DNA from: Alopecurus myosuroides
Lineage: Eukaryota > Streptophyta > Magnoliopsida > Poales > Poaceae
Assembly: GCA_028641055.1 (NCBI GenBank)
Contig: CM054063.1
Coordinates: 175,756,697 to 175,820,696, forward strand
Reading direction: 5' to 3'
DNA: 64,000 bases
Shown here: one piece after another, positions 34,169-45,748 of the stretch
Layout: each line of letters starts with the position of its first letter
Numbering within the stretch: position 1 is the first letter of the stretch
Program-made: the position numbers and the translations under genes
The notes under the pieces: generated by a model
The model's input: the letters and a program-made list of their open reading frames with translations, nothing else
What the model was told of the DNA's origin: nothing
Databases searched by the model: none

Positions 34169-37100
34169 TGTAACGCCCGGGGGATTTCTTTTCCCTAATA
34201 AAGCATGTTGCTTGTTTTTCTTTTCTTTGCATAACATGGCATAATGCATCATTATTGATTTAAAACTTGCAATCAAATTAAATTACATCAAGTCCAATTT
34301 TATAAAAACTTTCTGGAATTCGTTTGGTGTATAAAATCTATTTTTATTGGTGCCTAACCAGTTTCTAAAAAACAAAAAAATAAAGAGAGAGAGAGAGCCC
34401 AGCAGCCGGACCAGGCCAGCCCACAAGGCCCAGCCGGCCAAAACCCCACCCAAACCCTAAATCTCCCTCCCCCTCCTCCTTTTGCCCCCGCCGTTTCCAC
34501 TAATTGCAAACGGGTCCTCCCACCGGTGCAAAAAAAAACGCAGCGAACGACACACGCACGGGAGAAATCCCTCGTTCCTCCCGCACGCGGCCGCCAGCGC
34601 GAGGCGCTCCCCCGCCTGCGTCTTCTCCTTCGTCCTCCCGAGCCTGCTCGCTGCCCCCGTCGCCCCTCATCCTCTGCACGAACCCCGCCGCCAGGAGCTC
34701 CTCTCCCCGCCTCCCGCCGGCGAGCGGCGCCTCCCTTCCACCCGCAGCGCCGCCAAGGCTCCCGTCGCCTCTCCATCCCCGCCCCGCCGCCGGACGTCGC
34801 CGTCCCCGCCACCTGCGCCTCCTCCCGTGGCCGCGGACGCCGTCGCCCCCCTCCTCTCCGGCCACGGCCCGAAGCTCCGCCGCCCTCCTTCCCCGAGCAG
34901 CACCACCGCCGTTCCCTCCATTCCGGCCGAGGGCGGCCGGCGCCGCCACTGCTCCCTCCCGGCGCGGATGGCGCCGCCACTGCCTCCTCCTAGCTCCTCT
35001 CCGGCGAGCCGCCTTGTCCTCGCAGCCACGGGCCGGCAGCCCTAGGGCTGCTGCCCACCTCCAAGCGCCATCGCCCCTTGTCCTCCCGGCGGCACGCACA
35101 CGGCAGCCCGACCTCCTGCCCCGGCCGCTGCCATCCGCCCTCCTCTTCCGTCGTCGAGCTCGCCTCCGGCGCCTCGCAGCGAGAACGACGCCGTCGCCGG
35201 TCCTCCGTTCCCACGTCCAGGGCACCGCTCGCAGGGTGTTCGTTAAAAATCCTGCAAGAGGCATGTCGCCTTGGTGGTTACCCGTTCGTGCCCGTGCTCT
35301 GTTTGTTGTGGCCGAGGCCTTCGCGCCCGTGTCGTGGATGACCGTGGCACCGCCAAGATCCACACCGACCCAAGTACTCCATCGCCAATGCACGAACCAT
35401 CGACAAGATCTTCTCCGACAAGTACCGCTACATCGAGCTACATCGAACCGTGACCGACCAATATCTCCACCGTGTCCGTTTTGCGTTGGCCGCCTTCGTG
35501 CGCGCCCGAAGACCGGGACCGTGAGGTTCGCCTCTGACCCCGAAGACGATGCGGTAGCGGCTCGCCCACGACTACTACGACTACACCGGCTCCGGACGTT
35601 GAACGACTACGTCGACGACGATGATCGTGTGGTTTGAGAACGAACGTCTACTTCCTCGATGTCGGCTACTTCCCCTACACCCCAAAGACACCGGCGCCGA
35701 ACCCGAAGATCTCCTCTTTCCGGCGTCGAACACGAAGATCCTCTCCACACGTGTGCACCCCAAACCCAAACCCCTATACCTATGCCCTATTTTCTATAAC
35801 ATATCAACTATAATTAAAATGTCATCTATATCGTGCATATTAAATCATTCATGTGTTGCATTGCATCTTGTGGGTGGGGGTAATAATAATGTCACCTAAT
35901 AATTAAATATGGGATGTGTTGGGATGTTATATATCTAGTCCCGGTTCCATTTAAACTTGTGTAGCTCATCGATATCTTGTTATACATGTTAAACAACATT
36001 TAATCTTGATGGGTAGATAAATAACTCGAACCTCCTAAATTAGATGTTGGGCTTCCGGCTCAATTTAAATTGATTTAATTGCATAAACCATAACTAATTC
36101 ATTTTAACTCCAAATTTGAAAAGTAAAATATGTTTTCGAATCAAAATTCTTAAACTTTGCAAATATAAACTTTGTTTTATATTTTGAATAATTTAAATTG
36201 CTGAAAACAACTATTTCTTCATTAATGCATTAAAATTGCTAATTTGATAACTTGCTCATTTTAATTCTAAATCCAACAAATAAAATATGTTTTCATACCA
36301 GAAAAATGCACTTAATCTGTTCATGCCATCCATGTTCATGTTTGCACCTTGCATGTTGCATTTGTAGTAGTGTTATGTATGTTCACCTAATAGTTAAATA
36401 TGGAATGTGTTGGGGTATTTAATTCCATTGTTGCCCTATTCCATTTAATATTGCTAACTCACCTATTTACTGTTTTCCATGCTAAACAACATTTAAATTG
36501 ATGGTTAGCTAAACAACTTGAACCAATTCCTATTTCTCCGGACTCCGGTTCCGATTAAATTGCTTAAGTTGTTTCCCCTGTTGCATCTTGCCATGTCATG
36601 CATATAAAATAGGATCATGCTGGATCTTTTGCCGTAGTAGTAATTGTTGCATCCGGTGTTTGTTTGAGGTTCGTTGCTTCTTCCCGGATAGGACGTTGAG
36701 ATGATGTGAGCAACGACAATTTCTGCGGATGTACCTCTACTTGCTGGATTCCAGGCAAGTATACTCACTTGCTGCCAAATGGCTGCCTTTCATCACTTGT
36801 TACCGATTCTTTCCGTTGTTCTTATTCTAGCCTGTTGATTCGATGCTTGTGTCTCGATCCTATCATATGTTTACCTTGCAACCATGATATAGCCTTCCTT
36901 CCACTTCCTATTAACTGTTGTTTGTTTACCCTGTTGGCCCTCGTGTCGTAGTTGCATGCTTAGGTTTGTTCGTGCTCAAGTCTTGTTGTCCGTTTTATCA
37001 CCTGTTTAGTTTGATAGTTGGGTTTCATTTCAATCAACAACTTGTTAATGTTTGGGTAATAATAATTTGATGATAAGGCACCGGCAGGAGGCCCGGCGTG

Positions 37101-38340
37101 GTTTTGAAGCCTGCTAGTGTCGACCCTAATTAGGAAAAGGGTCTTGTCTACTGATCCATGATGAGCGCACTAACCGCATGTGGGAAGCGAGTATGGGCGC
37201 CCCCTCAATTTGATTCGATTCGCATCTCGTCCAAATCGCCTCATTTAGTTCGGGTTTTCCATTTGCCGCATGCATGATCTTGCGAACCCAGGCCAGGGTG
37301 GAACTTTTGTAGTCGGCATTTAGGGAGACACGTTCTCAGAGTGCTATGAGGGTCCCCTTTTCTTCGTGGGGCTTGATTAGCCGTGCGCTCAATTGCACGG
37401 GGTTCTTTGGACTTGATGCGAAGAAGAGTTGGGTTGTGTTGAGTACCTCGCTTGGTGGGTTGATCCCCCGTCTGGCGGGTTATTCTTACGTGTACGGCCA
37501 AATTGGTGCATCCCTGCAGGGTTAAATCTTCTCGAGAAGCCGTGTTTTCCGCGGTTATGGATGACTTGGTGAAAGTACTGGCTAACAAGTACTCAGAACA
37601 ACTTACACCTAACTAATGATAACTTGACTAGTAATAGTCTTATTGACACAATAAGTTGAACATCATTAATCCAACAGTGTGAGTTATCCTTGGGTTGCTT
37701 CCTTAGTAGGGGGTAACATTGGATGGGTTTGTTTGGGTGGTTAGTACTAGTTGGTTACTATACGCTATCTTATCCCCCCTCTTTTAACCGAAAGTTGTAT
37801 CGAGTCTCTGTAGTTAGTTAGTGCAGCCCGCTGCCGCTTCTTTGCGATAATCCTTTCCCTTTCCGTTGAACCCAAATTATTTGTATCTTGTGATGACTAG
37901 TTACGCCGGTATCTTGTGAGTATGGTTTATCCACTTGCCAGTACTTAACCGTACTGACCCACGAATCCTTTTTCGTGGCTGCATATTCAACATTGCAGTC
38001 AACAGGTTTGAAGTCTGACGAGGTTAGCTTGGGAATCCCTCCGGCTTGGCCTGGGCAGGGATTGGACGCTCTCGGTTATCTTCAGGACTCTTAGTCCAAT
38101 TTGTATCTTGTCCGTAGTCGGACACTATGTTGTTTCTTCCGCTGTTATTTGGATCTTTGTATTGTATCAGTTGTATCCTTGACTCGTTTGAGTCTTCTTG
38201 TATATATCTTTTCTGTTGTTGTGGCGGAATATTCGTGAACTGTTGTAATGTTATCACAAGTGGCAACCTGGAATCGGTTATTATGTGGATTTTGGCGGGA
38301 ATGCTGAAATCTGCATAGTGCCCGATCTCGGGGCGTCACA
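34169..38340 (+). repeat. 5' LTR (4172 bp) of large-LTR element
   Basis: A GC-rich first kilobase (34430-35640) is followed by AT-rich sequence. It matches LTR2 closely throughout. The ends TGTAACGCCC and GGGGCGTCACA are near-inverted copies of each other. Confidence 0.9.
34504..35637 (+). other. 377-codon GC-rich open frame in LTR1 (coding doubtful)
   Basis: Starts MQTGPPTGAKKNAAN. It is very rich in Pro, Ala, Arg and Ser in the first 200 codons and more ordinary afterwards, ending DDDDRVV. The copy in LTR2 (39170-40303) has the same length with about 17 substitutions and no indel. Overlapping frames on both strands are also open (for example minus 34500-35393), as expected of GC-rich DNA without coding function. 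I recognise no domain. It may be leader RNA sequence rather than a gene. Confidence 0.25.
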
Positions 38341-38342
38341 AA

Positions 38343-38354
38343 TGGTATCAGAGA
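38343..38354 (+). promoter_or_regulatory. Primer-binding site of large-LTR element
   Basis: TGGTATCAGAGA starts two bases after the LTR end. It matches 11 of 12 bases of the plant initiator-Met tRNA site TGGTATCAGAGC. Confidence 0.85.
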
Positions 38355-38835
38355 ATGGTTTCCGATTCCCGATATTGTTTCGATACGAATGGTTATCGAA
38401 GCAACGGGTCCGCAAAGCCTGTAGGATAACCTCGCTAACGGTCGTGTTCTTAGAGTGTCAAAAACTAATTCTGCTAAACTATTTTGGAAAACATCTCAAT
38501 AGGATTCTTGTTTTCTCCTTATCCCTATTCTATTTCCCCTCCCATCTTGTTTGTTTTGGAGTCTCCCCCCTTGTCTATCTTTCAAAGTGTTAGGATCCTA
38601 CGTGGGTGGACGTTTTCTAAGCTTTTAACCTAATAGGTTCGATCATCGGAAGATTCCTGGTGGAAGAACATCGTCATCAGCCCGAGCAAGAATCTCTTGT
38701 TAGTGGTGTCGAGAAAACCTTGTTAGTGGTGTCGAGAAGATCAACAAGGTGACCGAAGACTCGTTAGTCCGGCTTCTTCCTCTCTCTTGGCGTTGGCGGA
38801 TTGCGAGGGCGCAATCCCTTGTTAGTGGTGTCGTC
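38355..38835 (+). other. Reduced internal domain of large-LTR element
   Basis: No gag or pol. The phrase CTTGTTAGTGGTGTCG occurs three times (near 38696, 38720 and 38818), the last ending just before LTR2. No strong polypurine tract is visible. Deletion mediated by such short repeats could explain the lost coding region. Confidence 0.7.
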
Positions 38836-39169
38836 TGTAACACCCGGGGGATTTCTTTTCCCTAATAAAGCATGTTGCTTGTTTTTCTTTTCTTTGCATA
38901 ACATGGCATAATGCATCATTATTGATTTAAAACTTGCAGGAAAATTAAATTACATCAAGTCCAATTTTATAAAAACTTTCTGGAATTCGTTTGGTGTATA
39001 AAATCTATTTTTATTGGTGCCTAACCAGTTTCTAAAAAACAAAAAAAAAAGAGAGAGAGAGAGCCCAGCAGCCGGACCAGGCCAGCCCACAAGGCCCAGC
39101 CGGCCAAAACCCCACCCAAACCCTAAATCTCTCTCCCCCTCCACCTTTTGCCCCCGCCGTTTCCACTAA

Positions 39170-40303
39170 TTGCAAACAGGTCCTCCCACCGGTGCAAAAA
39201 AAAACGCAGCGAACGACGCACGCACGGGAGAAATCCCTCGTTCCTCCCGCACGCGGCCGCCAGCGCGAGGCGCTCCCCCGCCTGCGTCTTCTCCTTCGTC
39301 CTCCCGAGCCTGCTCGCTGCCCCCGTCGCCCCTCATCCTCTGCACGAACCCCGCAGCCAGGAGCTCCTCTGCCCGCCTCCCGCCGGCGAGCGGCGCCTCC
39401 CTTCCACCCGCAGCGCCGCCAAGCCTCCCGTCGCCTCTCCATCCCCGCCCCGCCGCCGGACGTCGCCGTCCCCGCCACCTGCGCCTCCTCCCGCGGCAGT
39501 GGACGCCGTCGCCCCCCTCCTCTCCGGCCACGGCCCGAAGCTCCGCCGCCCTCCTTCCCCGAGCAGCACCGCCGCCGTTCCCTCCATTCCGGCCGAGGGC
39601 GGCCGGCGCCGCCACTGCTCCCTCCCGGCGCGGATGGCGCTGCCACTTCCTCCTCCTAGCTCCTCTCCGGCGAGCCGCCTCGTCCTCGCAGCCACGGGCC
39701 GGCAGCCCTAGGGATGCTGCCCACCTCCAAGCGTCGTCGCCCCTTGTCCTCCCGGTGGCACGCACACGGCAGCCCGACCTCCTGCCCCGGCCGCTGCCAT
39801 CCGCCCTCCTCTTCCGTCGTCGAGCTCGCCTCCGGCGCCTCGCAGCGAGAACGACGTCGTCGCCGGTCCTCCGTTCCCGCGTCCAGGGCACCGCTCGCAG
39901 GGTGTTCGTTAAAAATCCTGCAAGAGGCATGTCGCCTTGGTGGTTACCCGTTCGTGCCCGTGCTCTGTTTGTTGTGGCCGAGGCCTTCACGCCCGTGTCG
40001 TGGATGACCGTGGCACCGCCAAGATCCACACCGACCCAAGTACTCCACCGCCAATGCACGAACCATCGACAAGATCTTCTCCGACAAGTACCGCTACATC
40101 GAGCTACATCGAACCGTGAACGACCACTATCTCCACCGTGTCCGTTTTGCGTTGGCCGCCTTCGTGCGCGCCCGAAGACTGGGACCGTCAGGTTCGCCTC
40201 CGACCCCGAAGACGATGCGGTAGCGGCTCGCCCACGACTACTACGACTACACCGGCTCCGGACGTTGAACGACTACGTCGACGACGATGATCGTGTGGTT
40301 TGA
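39170..40303 (+). other. 377-codon GC-rich open frame in LTR2 (coding doubtful)
   Basis: The LTR2 counterpart of the frame at 34504-35637. The same start, stop and length are kept. Most differences by eye change the amino acid, which argues against strong protein-level constraint. Confidence 0.25.
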
Positions 40304-42638
40304 GAACGAACGTCTACTTCCTCGACGTCGGCTACTTCCCCTACACCCCAAAGACACCGGCGCCGAACCCGAAGATCTCCTCTTTCCGGCGTCGAACACG
40401 AAGATCCTCTCCACACGTGTGCACCCCAAACCCAAACCCCTATACCTATGCCCTATTTTATATAACATATCAACTATAATTAAAATGTCATCTATATCGT
40501 GCATATTAAATCATTCATGTGTTGCATTGCATCTTGTGGGTGCTGGTAATAATAATGTCACCTAATAATTAAATATGGGATGTGTTGGGATGTTATATAT
40601 CTAGTCCCGGTTCCATTTACACTTGTGTAGCTCATCGATATCTTGTTATACATGTTAAACAACATTTAATCTTGATGGGTAGATAAATAACTCGAACCTC
40701 CTAAATTAGATGTTGGGCTTCCGGCTCAATTTAAATTGATTTAATTGCATAAACCATAACTAATTCATTTTAACTCCAAATTTGAAAAGTAAAACATGTT
40801 TTCGAATCAAAATTCTCTAAACTTTGCAAATATAAACTTTGTTTCATATTTTGAATAATTTAAATTGCTGAAAACAACTATTTCTTAATTAATGCATTAA
40901 AATTGCTAATTTGATAACTTGCTCATTTTAATTCCAAATCCAACAAATAAAATATGTTTTCATACCAGAAAAATGCACTTAATCTGTTCATGCCATCCAT
41001 GTTCATGTTTGCACCTTGCATGTTGCATTTGTAGTAGTGTTATGTATGTTCACCTAATAGTTAAATATGGAATGTGTTGGGGTATTTAATTCCATTGTTG
41101 CCCTATTCCATTTAATATTGATAACTCACCTATTTACTGTTTTCCATGCTAAACAACATTTAAATTGATGGTTAGCTAAACAACTTGAACCAATTCCTAT
41201 TTCTCCGGACTCCGGTTCTGATTAAATTGCTTAAGTTGTTTCCCCTGTTGCATCTTGCCATGTCATGCATATAAAATAGGATCATGCTGGATCTTTTGCC
41301 GTAGTAGTAATTGTTGCATCCGGTGTTTGTTCGAGGTTCGTTGCTTCTTCCCGGATAGGACGTTGAGATGATGTGAGCAACGACAAGTTCTGCGGATGTA
41401 CCTCTACTTGCTGGATTCCAGGCAAGTATACTCACTTGCTGCCAAATGGCTGCCTTTCATCACTTGTTACCGATTCTTTCCGTTGTTCTTATTCTAGCCT
41501 GTTGATTTGATGCTTGTGTCTCGATCCTATCATATGTTTACCTTGCAACCATGATATAGCCTTCCTTCCACTTCCTATTAACTGTTGTTTGTTTACCCTG
41601 TTGGCCCTCGTGTCGTAGTTGCATGCTTAGGTTTGTTCGCACTCAAGTCTTGTTGTCCGTTTTATCACCTGTTTAGTTTGATAGTTGGGTTTCATTTCAA
41701 TCAACAACTTGTTAATGTTTGGGTAATAATAATTTGATGATAAGGCACCGGCAGGAGGCCCGGCGTGGTTTTGAAGCCTGCTAGTGTCGACCCTAATTAG
41801 GAAAAGGGTCTTGTCTACTGATCATGATGAGTGCACTAACCGCATGTGGGAAGCGAGTATGGGCGCCCCCCTCAATTTGATTCGATTCGCATCTCGTCCA
41901 AATCGCCTCATTTAGTTCGGGTTTTCCATTTGCCGCATGCATGATCTTGCGAACCCAGGCCAGGGTGGAACTTTTGTAGTCGGCATTTAGGGAGACACGT
42001 TCTTAGAGTGCTATGAGGGTCCCCTTTTCTTCGTGGGGCTTGATTAGCCGTGCGCTCAATTGCACGGGGTTCTTTGGGCTTGATGCGAAGAAGAGTTGGG
42101 TTGTGTTGAGTACCTCGCTTGGTGGGTTGATCCCCCGTCTGGCGGGTTATTCTTACGTGTATGGCCAAATTGGTGCATCCCTGCAGGGTTAAATCTTCTC
42201 GAGAAGCCGTGTTTTCCGCGGTTATGGATGACTTGGTGAAAGTACTGGCTAACAAGTACTCAGAACAAATTACACCTAACTAATGATAACTTGACTAGTA
42301 ATAGTCTTATTGACACAATAAGTTGAACATCATTAATCCAACAGTGTGAGTTATCCTTGGGTTGCTTCCTTAGTAGGGGGTAACATTGGATGGGTTTGTT
42401 TGGGTGGTTAGTACTAGTTGGTTACTATACGCTATCTTATCCCCCCTCTTTTAGCCGGAAGTTGTATCGAGTCTCTGTAGTTAGTTAGTGCAGCCCGCTG
42501 CCGCTTCTTTGCGATAATCCTTTCCCTTTCCGTTGAACCCAAATTATTTGTATCTTGTGATGACTGGTTACGCCGGTATCTTGTGAGTATGGTTTATCCA
42601 CTTGCCAGTACTTAACCGTCACTAGTAGAAAAAGGCCT

Positions 42639-42840
42639 TTCTGTGGCGCACCATTTTGGCTTTCTGTGGCGCACCAAGGGGCCAGAATGGTGCGCCACAG
42701 AATCTACGCCACTAAATTTTTTTCTGTGGCGCACCTCAGCCGTGCGCCACAGAAATGTCAATTCTGTGGCGCACCTCAGCCGTGCGCCACAGAAATTTGC
42801 AATTCTGTGGCGCACCAAGGAGGGGTGCGCCACAGAATTT
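42639..42840. repeat. Left subterminal repeat cluster of small CACTA
   Basis: Alternating direct and inverted copies of TTCTGTGGCGCACC, spaced 5-20 bp, form a series of short hairpins. The matching right cluster is at 43893-44172, with one extra pair at 43448-43486. Confidence 0.9.
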
Positions 42841-42989
42841 TTTTTTGAATTTCAAAAAAAAAAGGCGGCCAGATCTGGCCGCGGTAATTTTTCGAAAATT
42901 CGAAATTTCGCCGGATTTCGTCGGATGCTCGCCGGAGTTGGTGGGTGGAGGATGGGGGTCACCGGAGTTGGTGGGGAGGAGAAGGAGAA

Positions 42990-43385
42990 GCTCTCCGGAG
43001 GTGGTGGTGGTGGTGGAGGAGGAGGAGGTGAGGTGGTGGTGGTGATAGAGGAGGAGGAGGAGGAGGAGAGGTGGTGGTGGAGGAGGAGGAGAGGTGGTGG
43101 TGGTGGAGGAGGAGGAGGAGCTCACCGGAGGTGGTGGTGGTGGTGGTGGTGGAGGAGGAGGAGGAGGAGGAGCTCACCGGAGGTGGTGGTGGTGGTGGTG
43201 GTTGTGGAGGAGGAGGAGGAGGAGGAGGAGGAGGATGGTGGTGGTGGAGGAGGAGGAGGAGGAGGAGGATGGTGGTGGTGGAGGAGGATTGGTGGTGGTG
43301 GTGGAGGAGGAGGAGAGGTGGTGGTGGTGGTGGAGGAGGAGGAGAGGAGGTGGAGGAGATGAGAGGTAGAAGATGAGAAGTGGAG
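42990..43385 (+). repeat. Long GGT/GGA simple-sequence tract
   Basis: About 390 bp made almost only of GGT and GGA triplets, with two copies of GGAGCTCACCGGAGGTGGTG embedded (near 43110 and 43168). One strand is almost free of C. It could form G-quadruplexes or, over the purine-only GGA runs, triplex structures. Confidence 0.9.
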
Positions 43386-43838
43386 GAGAAGTGGAGGGGA
43401 GAAGGGAAGAAAAGGAGGGGAGGCAGGAATTTCGAATCCTGCCTCCCAATTCTGTGGCGCACCCCCCCTTGGTGCGCCACAGAATTTTTTTTTCTTTTTT
43501 TTTTATTTTCTAGTCAAAATCTTAAAACGGCCATAACTTTTGTTCCTTTTGGAATTTGGCGATTCTAAAAAAAGCTCACAGGCCGAAGGCGAGTGAGGTT
43601 GGGTTCCTTTTTCTCTCTAGTTTTTTTTAATATCTTGATCATTTTTTTTCGACATCGTATGCAAAAGTTATGCCCATTTTACTTTTTTTATAAAACTTTT
43701 GCTCAGAAAGTCGAAATACATATTTCAAAATTTGACAAAAAAGTAGACATTAAACTCTCCGTGCATCTATAAGCGATTTATTTTTTGATGCTTTTTAGAC
43801 TGCCAACTCTTCCGTCAAAAACTAGAAAAGGCGTTCCC

Positions 43839-43854
43839 GGGGGGGGGGGGGGGG
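43839..43854 (+). repeat. Run of 16 G
   Basis: An uninterrupted G run inside the small CACTA, after GCGTTCCC. It is prone to replication slippage and sequencing error. Confidence 0.85.
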
Positions 43855-44600
43855 TGGAGTTGGTGCGTGTGGACAGAATTTTTTCGGATGGGAATTCTGT
43901 GGCGCACAGGGCAGTGGTGCGCCACAGAATTGTCATATTTCTGTGGCGCACTAACCACCATGCGCCACAGAATAGGTGTGTCGCAATCATGGTGTGGGCC
44001 CCCAACTTATTTCTGTGGCGCACCCCTACCCGGTGCGCCACAGAATTCCTGTCTTCTGTGGCGCACCCCTATCCGGTGCGCCACAGAATTCCTGTTTTCT
44101 GTGGCGCATGCCCACCCGTGCGCCACAGAATTACATTTCTGTGGCGCACCGGATAGGGGTGCGCCACAGAATCTGTTCCATAGAAAGGCACTTCTCTACT
44201 AGTGCGTACTGACCCACGAATCCTTTTTCGTGGCTGCATATTCAACATTGCAGTCAACAGGTTTGAAGTCTGACGACGTTAGCTTGGGAATCCCTCCGGC
44301 TTGGCCTGGGCAGGGATTGGACGCTCTCGGTTATCTTCGGGACTCTTAGTCCAATTTGTATCTTGTTCGTAGTCGGACACTATGTTGTTTCTTCCGCTGT
44401 TATTTGAATCTTTTTATTGTATCAGTTGTATCCTTGACTCGTTTGAGTCTTCTTGTATATATCTTTTCTGTTGTTGTGGCGGAATATTCGTGAACTGTTG
44501 TAATGTTATCACAAGTGGCAACCTGGAATCGGTTATTATGTGGATTTTGGCGGGAATGCTGAAATCTGCATAGTGTCCGATCTCGGGGCGTCACAAAAAT

Positions 44601-45470
44601 ATTCATTTTGACTCCAAGATTTTATCTTGAGAGTAAGTTATATTAATTTTAAAAAATTACAAGGAAAATGAATGTTTTCATAGGAAAAATATATATGAAT
44701 ATTTTATATTCATAAAACTAGTATTGATAAAAAAATTATCAATTACGAATAAATGATAATGATGAAGTTGAAAAACTTATCTTATCAATTTCTTGGTGCT
44801 ATTATTGGATCAACTAGCAAATTATTTTGCTAAGTGTGATTAATTTTGATTGCTGGAGTAATCAGAAAAATATTACAAGTATGAGTATTAAGTCAACCGT
44901 GTTAATGTAAAAAGAAGGAGTTTATTTTTCATTATGTAAAGCGAATGGACTTAAAAGTAAGTGGGAGCTTATTATGTTCTTATAATTTGGCTAGCCTAAT
45001 TTTAAGAAAAATACCTCATAGAAAGGATTTAAAAGGGTTTTAAATGAAATATGAGAAAGTGTCGTATTAAATTCGGGGTCTATGAGATAGATAGAGGAAA
45101 TTAACATGAATATGATGGATGTGCTAAGCGTAATTCTGAAAGGAATTCCGAATTATATTGAGATGAAGTTATTTTGTCTCAAAAGAAAATGACATGATAT
45201 TTTGCAATAGACATGATATTTGTAGTCATTGGTGAGAAAATATAAAGGGTTAAAATCAGATCATAATATTTTGTGATATGACCAATCTCATAGACATTAA
45301 AGGATTAGCACATAAGAACAGGTGGCTTTCCGTTGACTAAAATTGTTTTAGTCAATCTGGTATAAAGGAGAAAAACTTAAAGAGAAATTTTTCTTATGCA
45401 GTTAATTGTTTGTAATAAAACCAAGATATATTATGGTGAGAAGTTTCTCACAGAAATATTCAAACGGTAA
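44601..45470. other. AT-rich unclassified DNA, right part
   Basis: Continues 32739-34168 beyond the large-LTR insertion. No gene. AAGTAAGTGGGAGC near 44957 resembles decayed copia coding DNA but is not diagnostic. Confidence 0.35.
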
Positions 45471-45545
45471 TCTAAGCTACTTATAAAGAGCAAAATTCGT
45501 AGATACAATCGATCTCCGCCGCTAAACATGGTCGATGGGACGGCC
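45471..45545 (+). other. Helitron-like 5' end (candidate)
   Basis: TCTAAGCTACTTATAAAGAGC after an A. The same pattern occurs at 51871 (TCTAAACTAGTTATAAAAAAGC), and both continue with TTCGTAGATACA. Shared left ends starting TC suggest two related Helitron-like elements. No 3' end was assigned. Confidence 0.3.
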
Positions 45546-45575
45546 TACATGGTTTTCATGTTGAGCTCAAGTCAG

Positions 45576-45736
45576 TGTTAGAATATATAACCATATTGTA
45601 TTTGTATAGATATATGGTTGTATATGTGTAGTCTGTGTATAACTGTCCGTGTATTGTACGGTACGGACTCTAGCCTTGTACTCCTATATAATGAGCAATA
45701 CAAGGCACCACAATGTGTGGTTTCCCTAATCTTACA
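45576..45736 (+). repeat. 5' LTR of copia element
   Basis: TGTTAGAATATATAACC to CTAATCTTACA. The TATA box TATATAA is at 45685-45691, about 110 bp in. Confidence 0.95.
45685..45691 (+). promoter_or_regulatory. TATA box in copia 5' LTR
   Basis: TATATAA in ACTCCTATATAATGAGC. The same is at 50567-50573 in the 3' LTR. It would start the genomic RNA about 30 bp downstream, within the LTR. Confidence 0.65.
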
Positions 45737-45748
45737 TGGTATCAGACG
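45737..45748 (+). promoter_or_regulatory. Primer-binding site of copia element
   Basis: TGGTATCAGACG directly abuts the LTR. The first ten bases match the initiator-Met tRNA site. Confidence 0.85.

Larger units (their letters stand above)
42620..44204. mobile_element. Small non-autonomous CACTA element
   Basis: Termini CACTAGTAGAAAAAGG and CTCTACTAGTG with target duplication CGT at 42617-42619 and 44205-44207. The empty site is preserved in LTR1. Subterminal repeats pair TTCTGTGGCGCACC with GGTGCGCCACAGAA many times at 42639-42840, 43448-43486 and 43893-44172. No transposase. The centre is a long GGT/GGA tract. Open frames across it come from the repeat and are not genes. Confidence 0.92.
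34169..44595 (+). mobile_element. Large-LTR non-autonomous retrotransposon (LARD/Tekay-like derivative)
   Basis: Two LTRs start TGTAACGCCCGGGGG / TGTAACACCCGGGGG and end CTCGGGGCGTCACA, with target duplication AAAAT at 34164-34168 and 44596-44600. LTR1 is 4172 bp. LTR2 is 5760 bp, or 4172 bp once the nested CACTA and its extra CGT are removed. A TGGTATCAGAGA primer-binding site follows LTR1. The internal domain is only 495 bp and non-coding. TGTAACACCC-type LTRs with an initiator-Met PBS suggest a chromovirus (Tekay/Del) parent; this is inference. The element must be mobilised by proteins supplied in trans. Confidence 0.88.
38836..44595 (+). repeat. 3' LTR of large-LTR element, with CACTA insertion
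   Basis: Matches LTR1 over its whole length, apart from the nested CACTA at 42620-44204. In LTR1 the uninterrupted site reads AACCGTACTGACCC near 37946. CpG-type changes are visible, such as TGTAACGCCC against TGTAACACCC. Confidence 0.9.

Noticed and set aside
34354..35393. Minus-strand open frames of 208 and 297 codons in LTR1 (and their copies in LTR2)
   Set aside because: They overlap plus-strand open frames in GC-rich DNA, have low-complexity Arg/Gly/Ala composition and no domain.
42643..43480. Several long open frames rich in Gly, Trp, Val or Pro, His, Leu on both strands
   Set aside because: They are translations of the GGT/GGA tract and the subterminal repeats of the small CACTA. All frames are open because the tract lacks stop triplets.
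42639..44172. Regularly spaced repeats resembling a CRISPR array
   Set aside because: Copies alternate in orientation, spacers are short and irregular, and they lie next to CACTA termini in a plant genome. They are subterminal repeats.
34169..44595. Tandem gene duplication
   Set aside because: The two copies are LTRs: they start TG, end CA, abut a PBS and are flanked by AAAAT.
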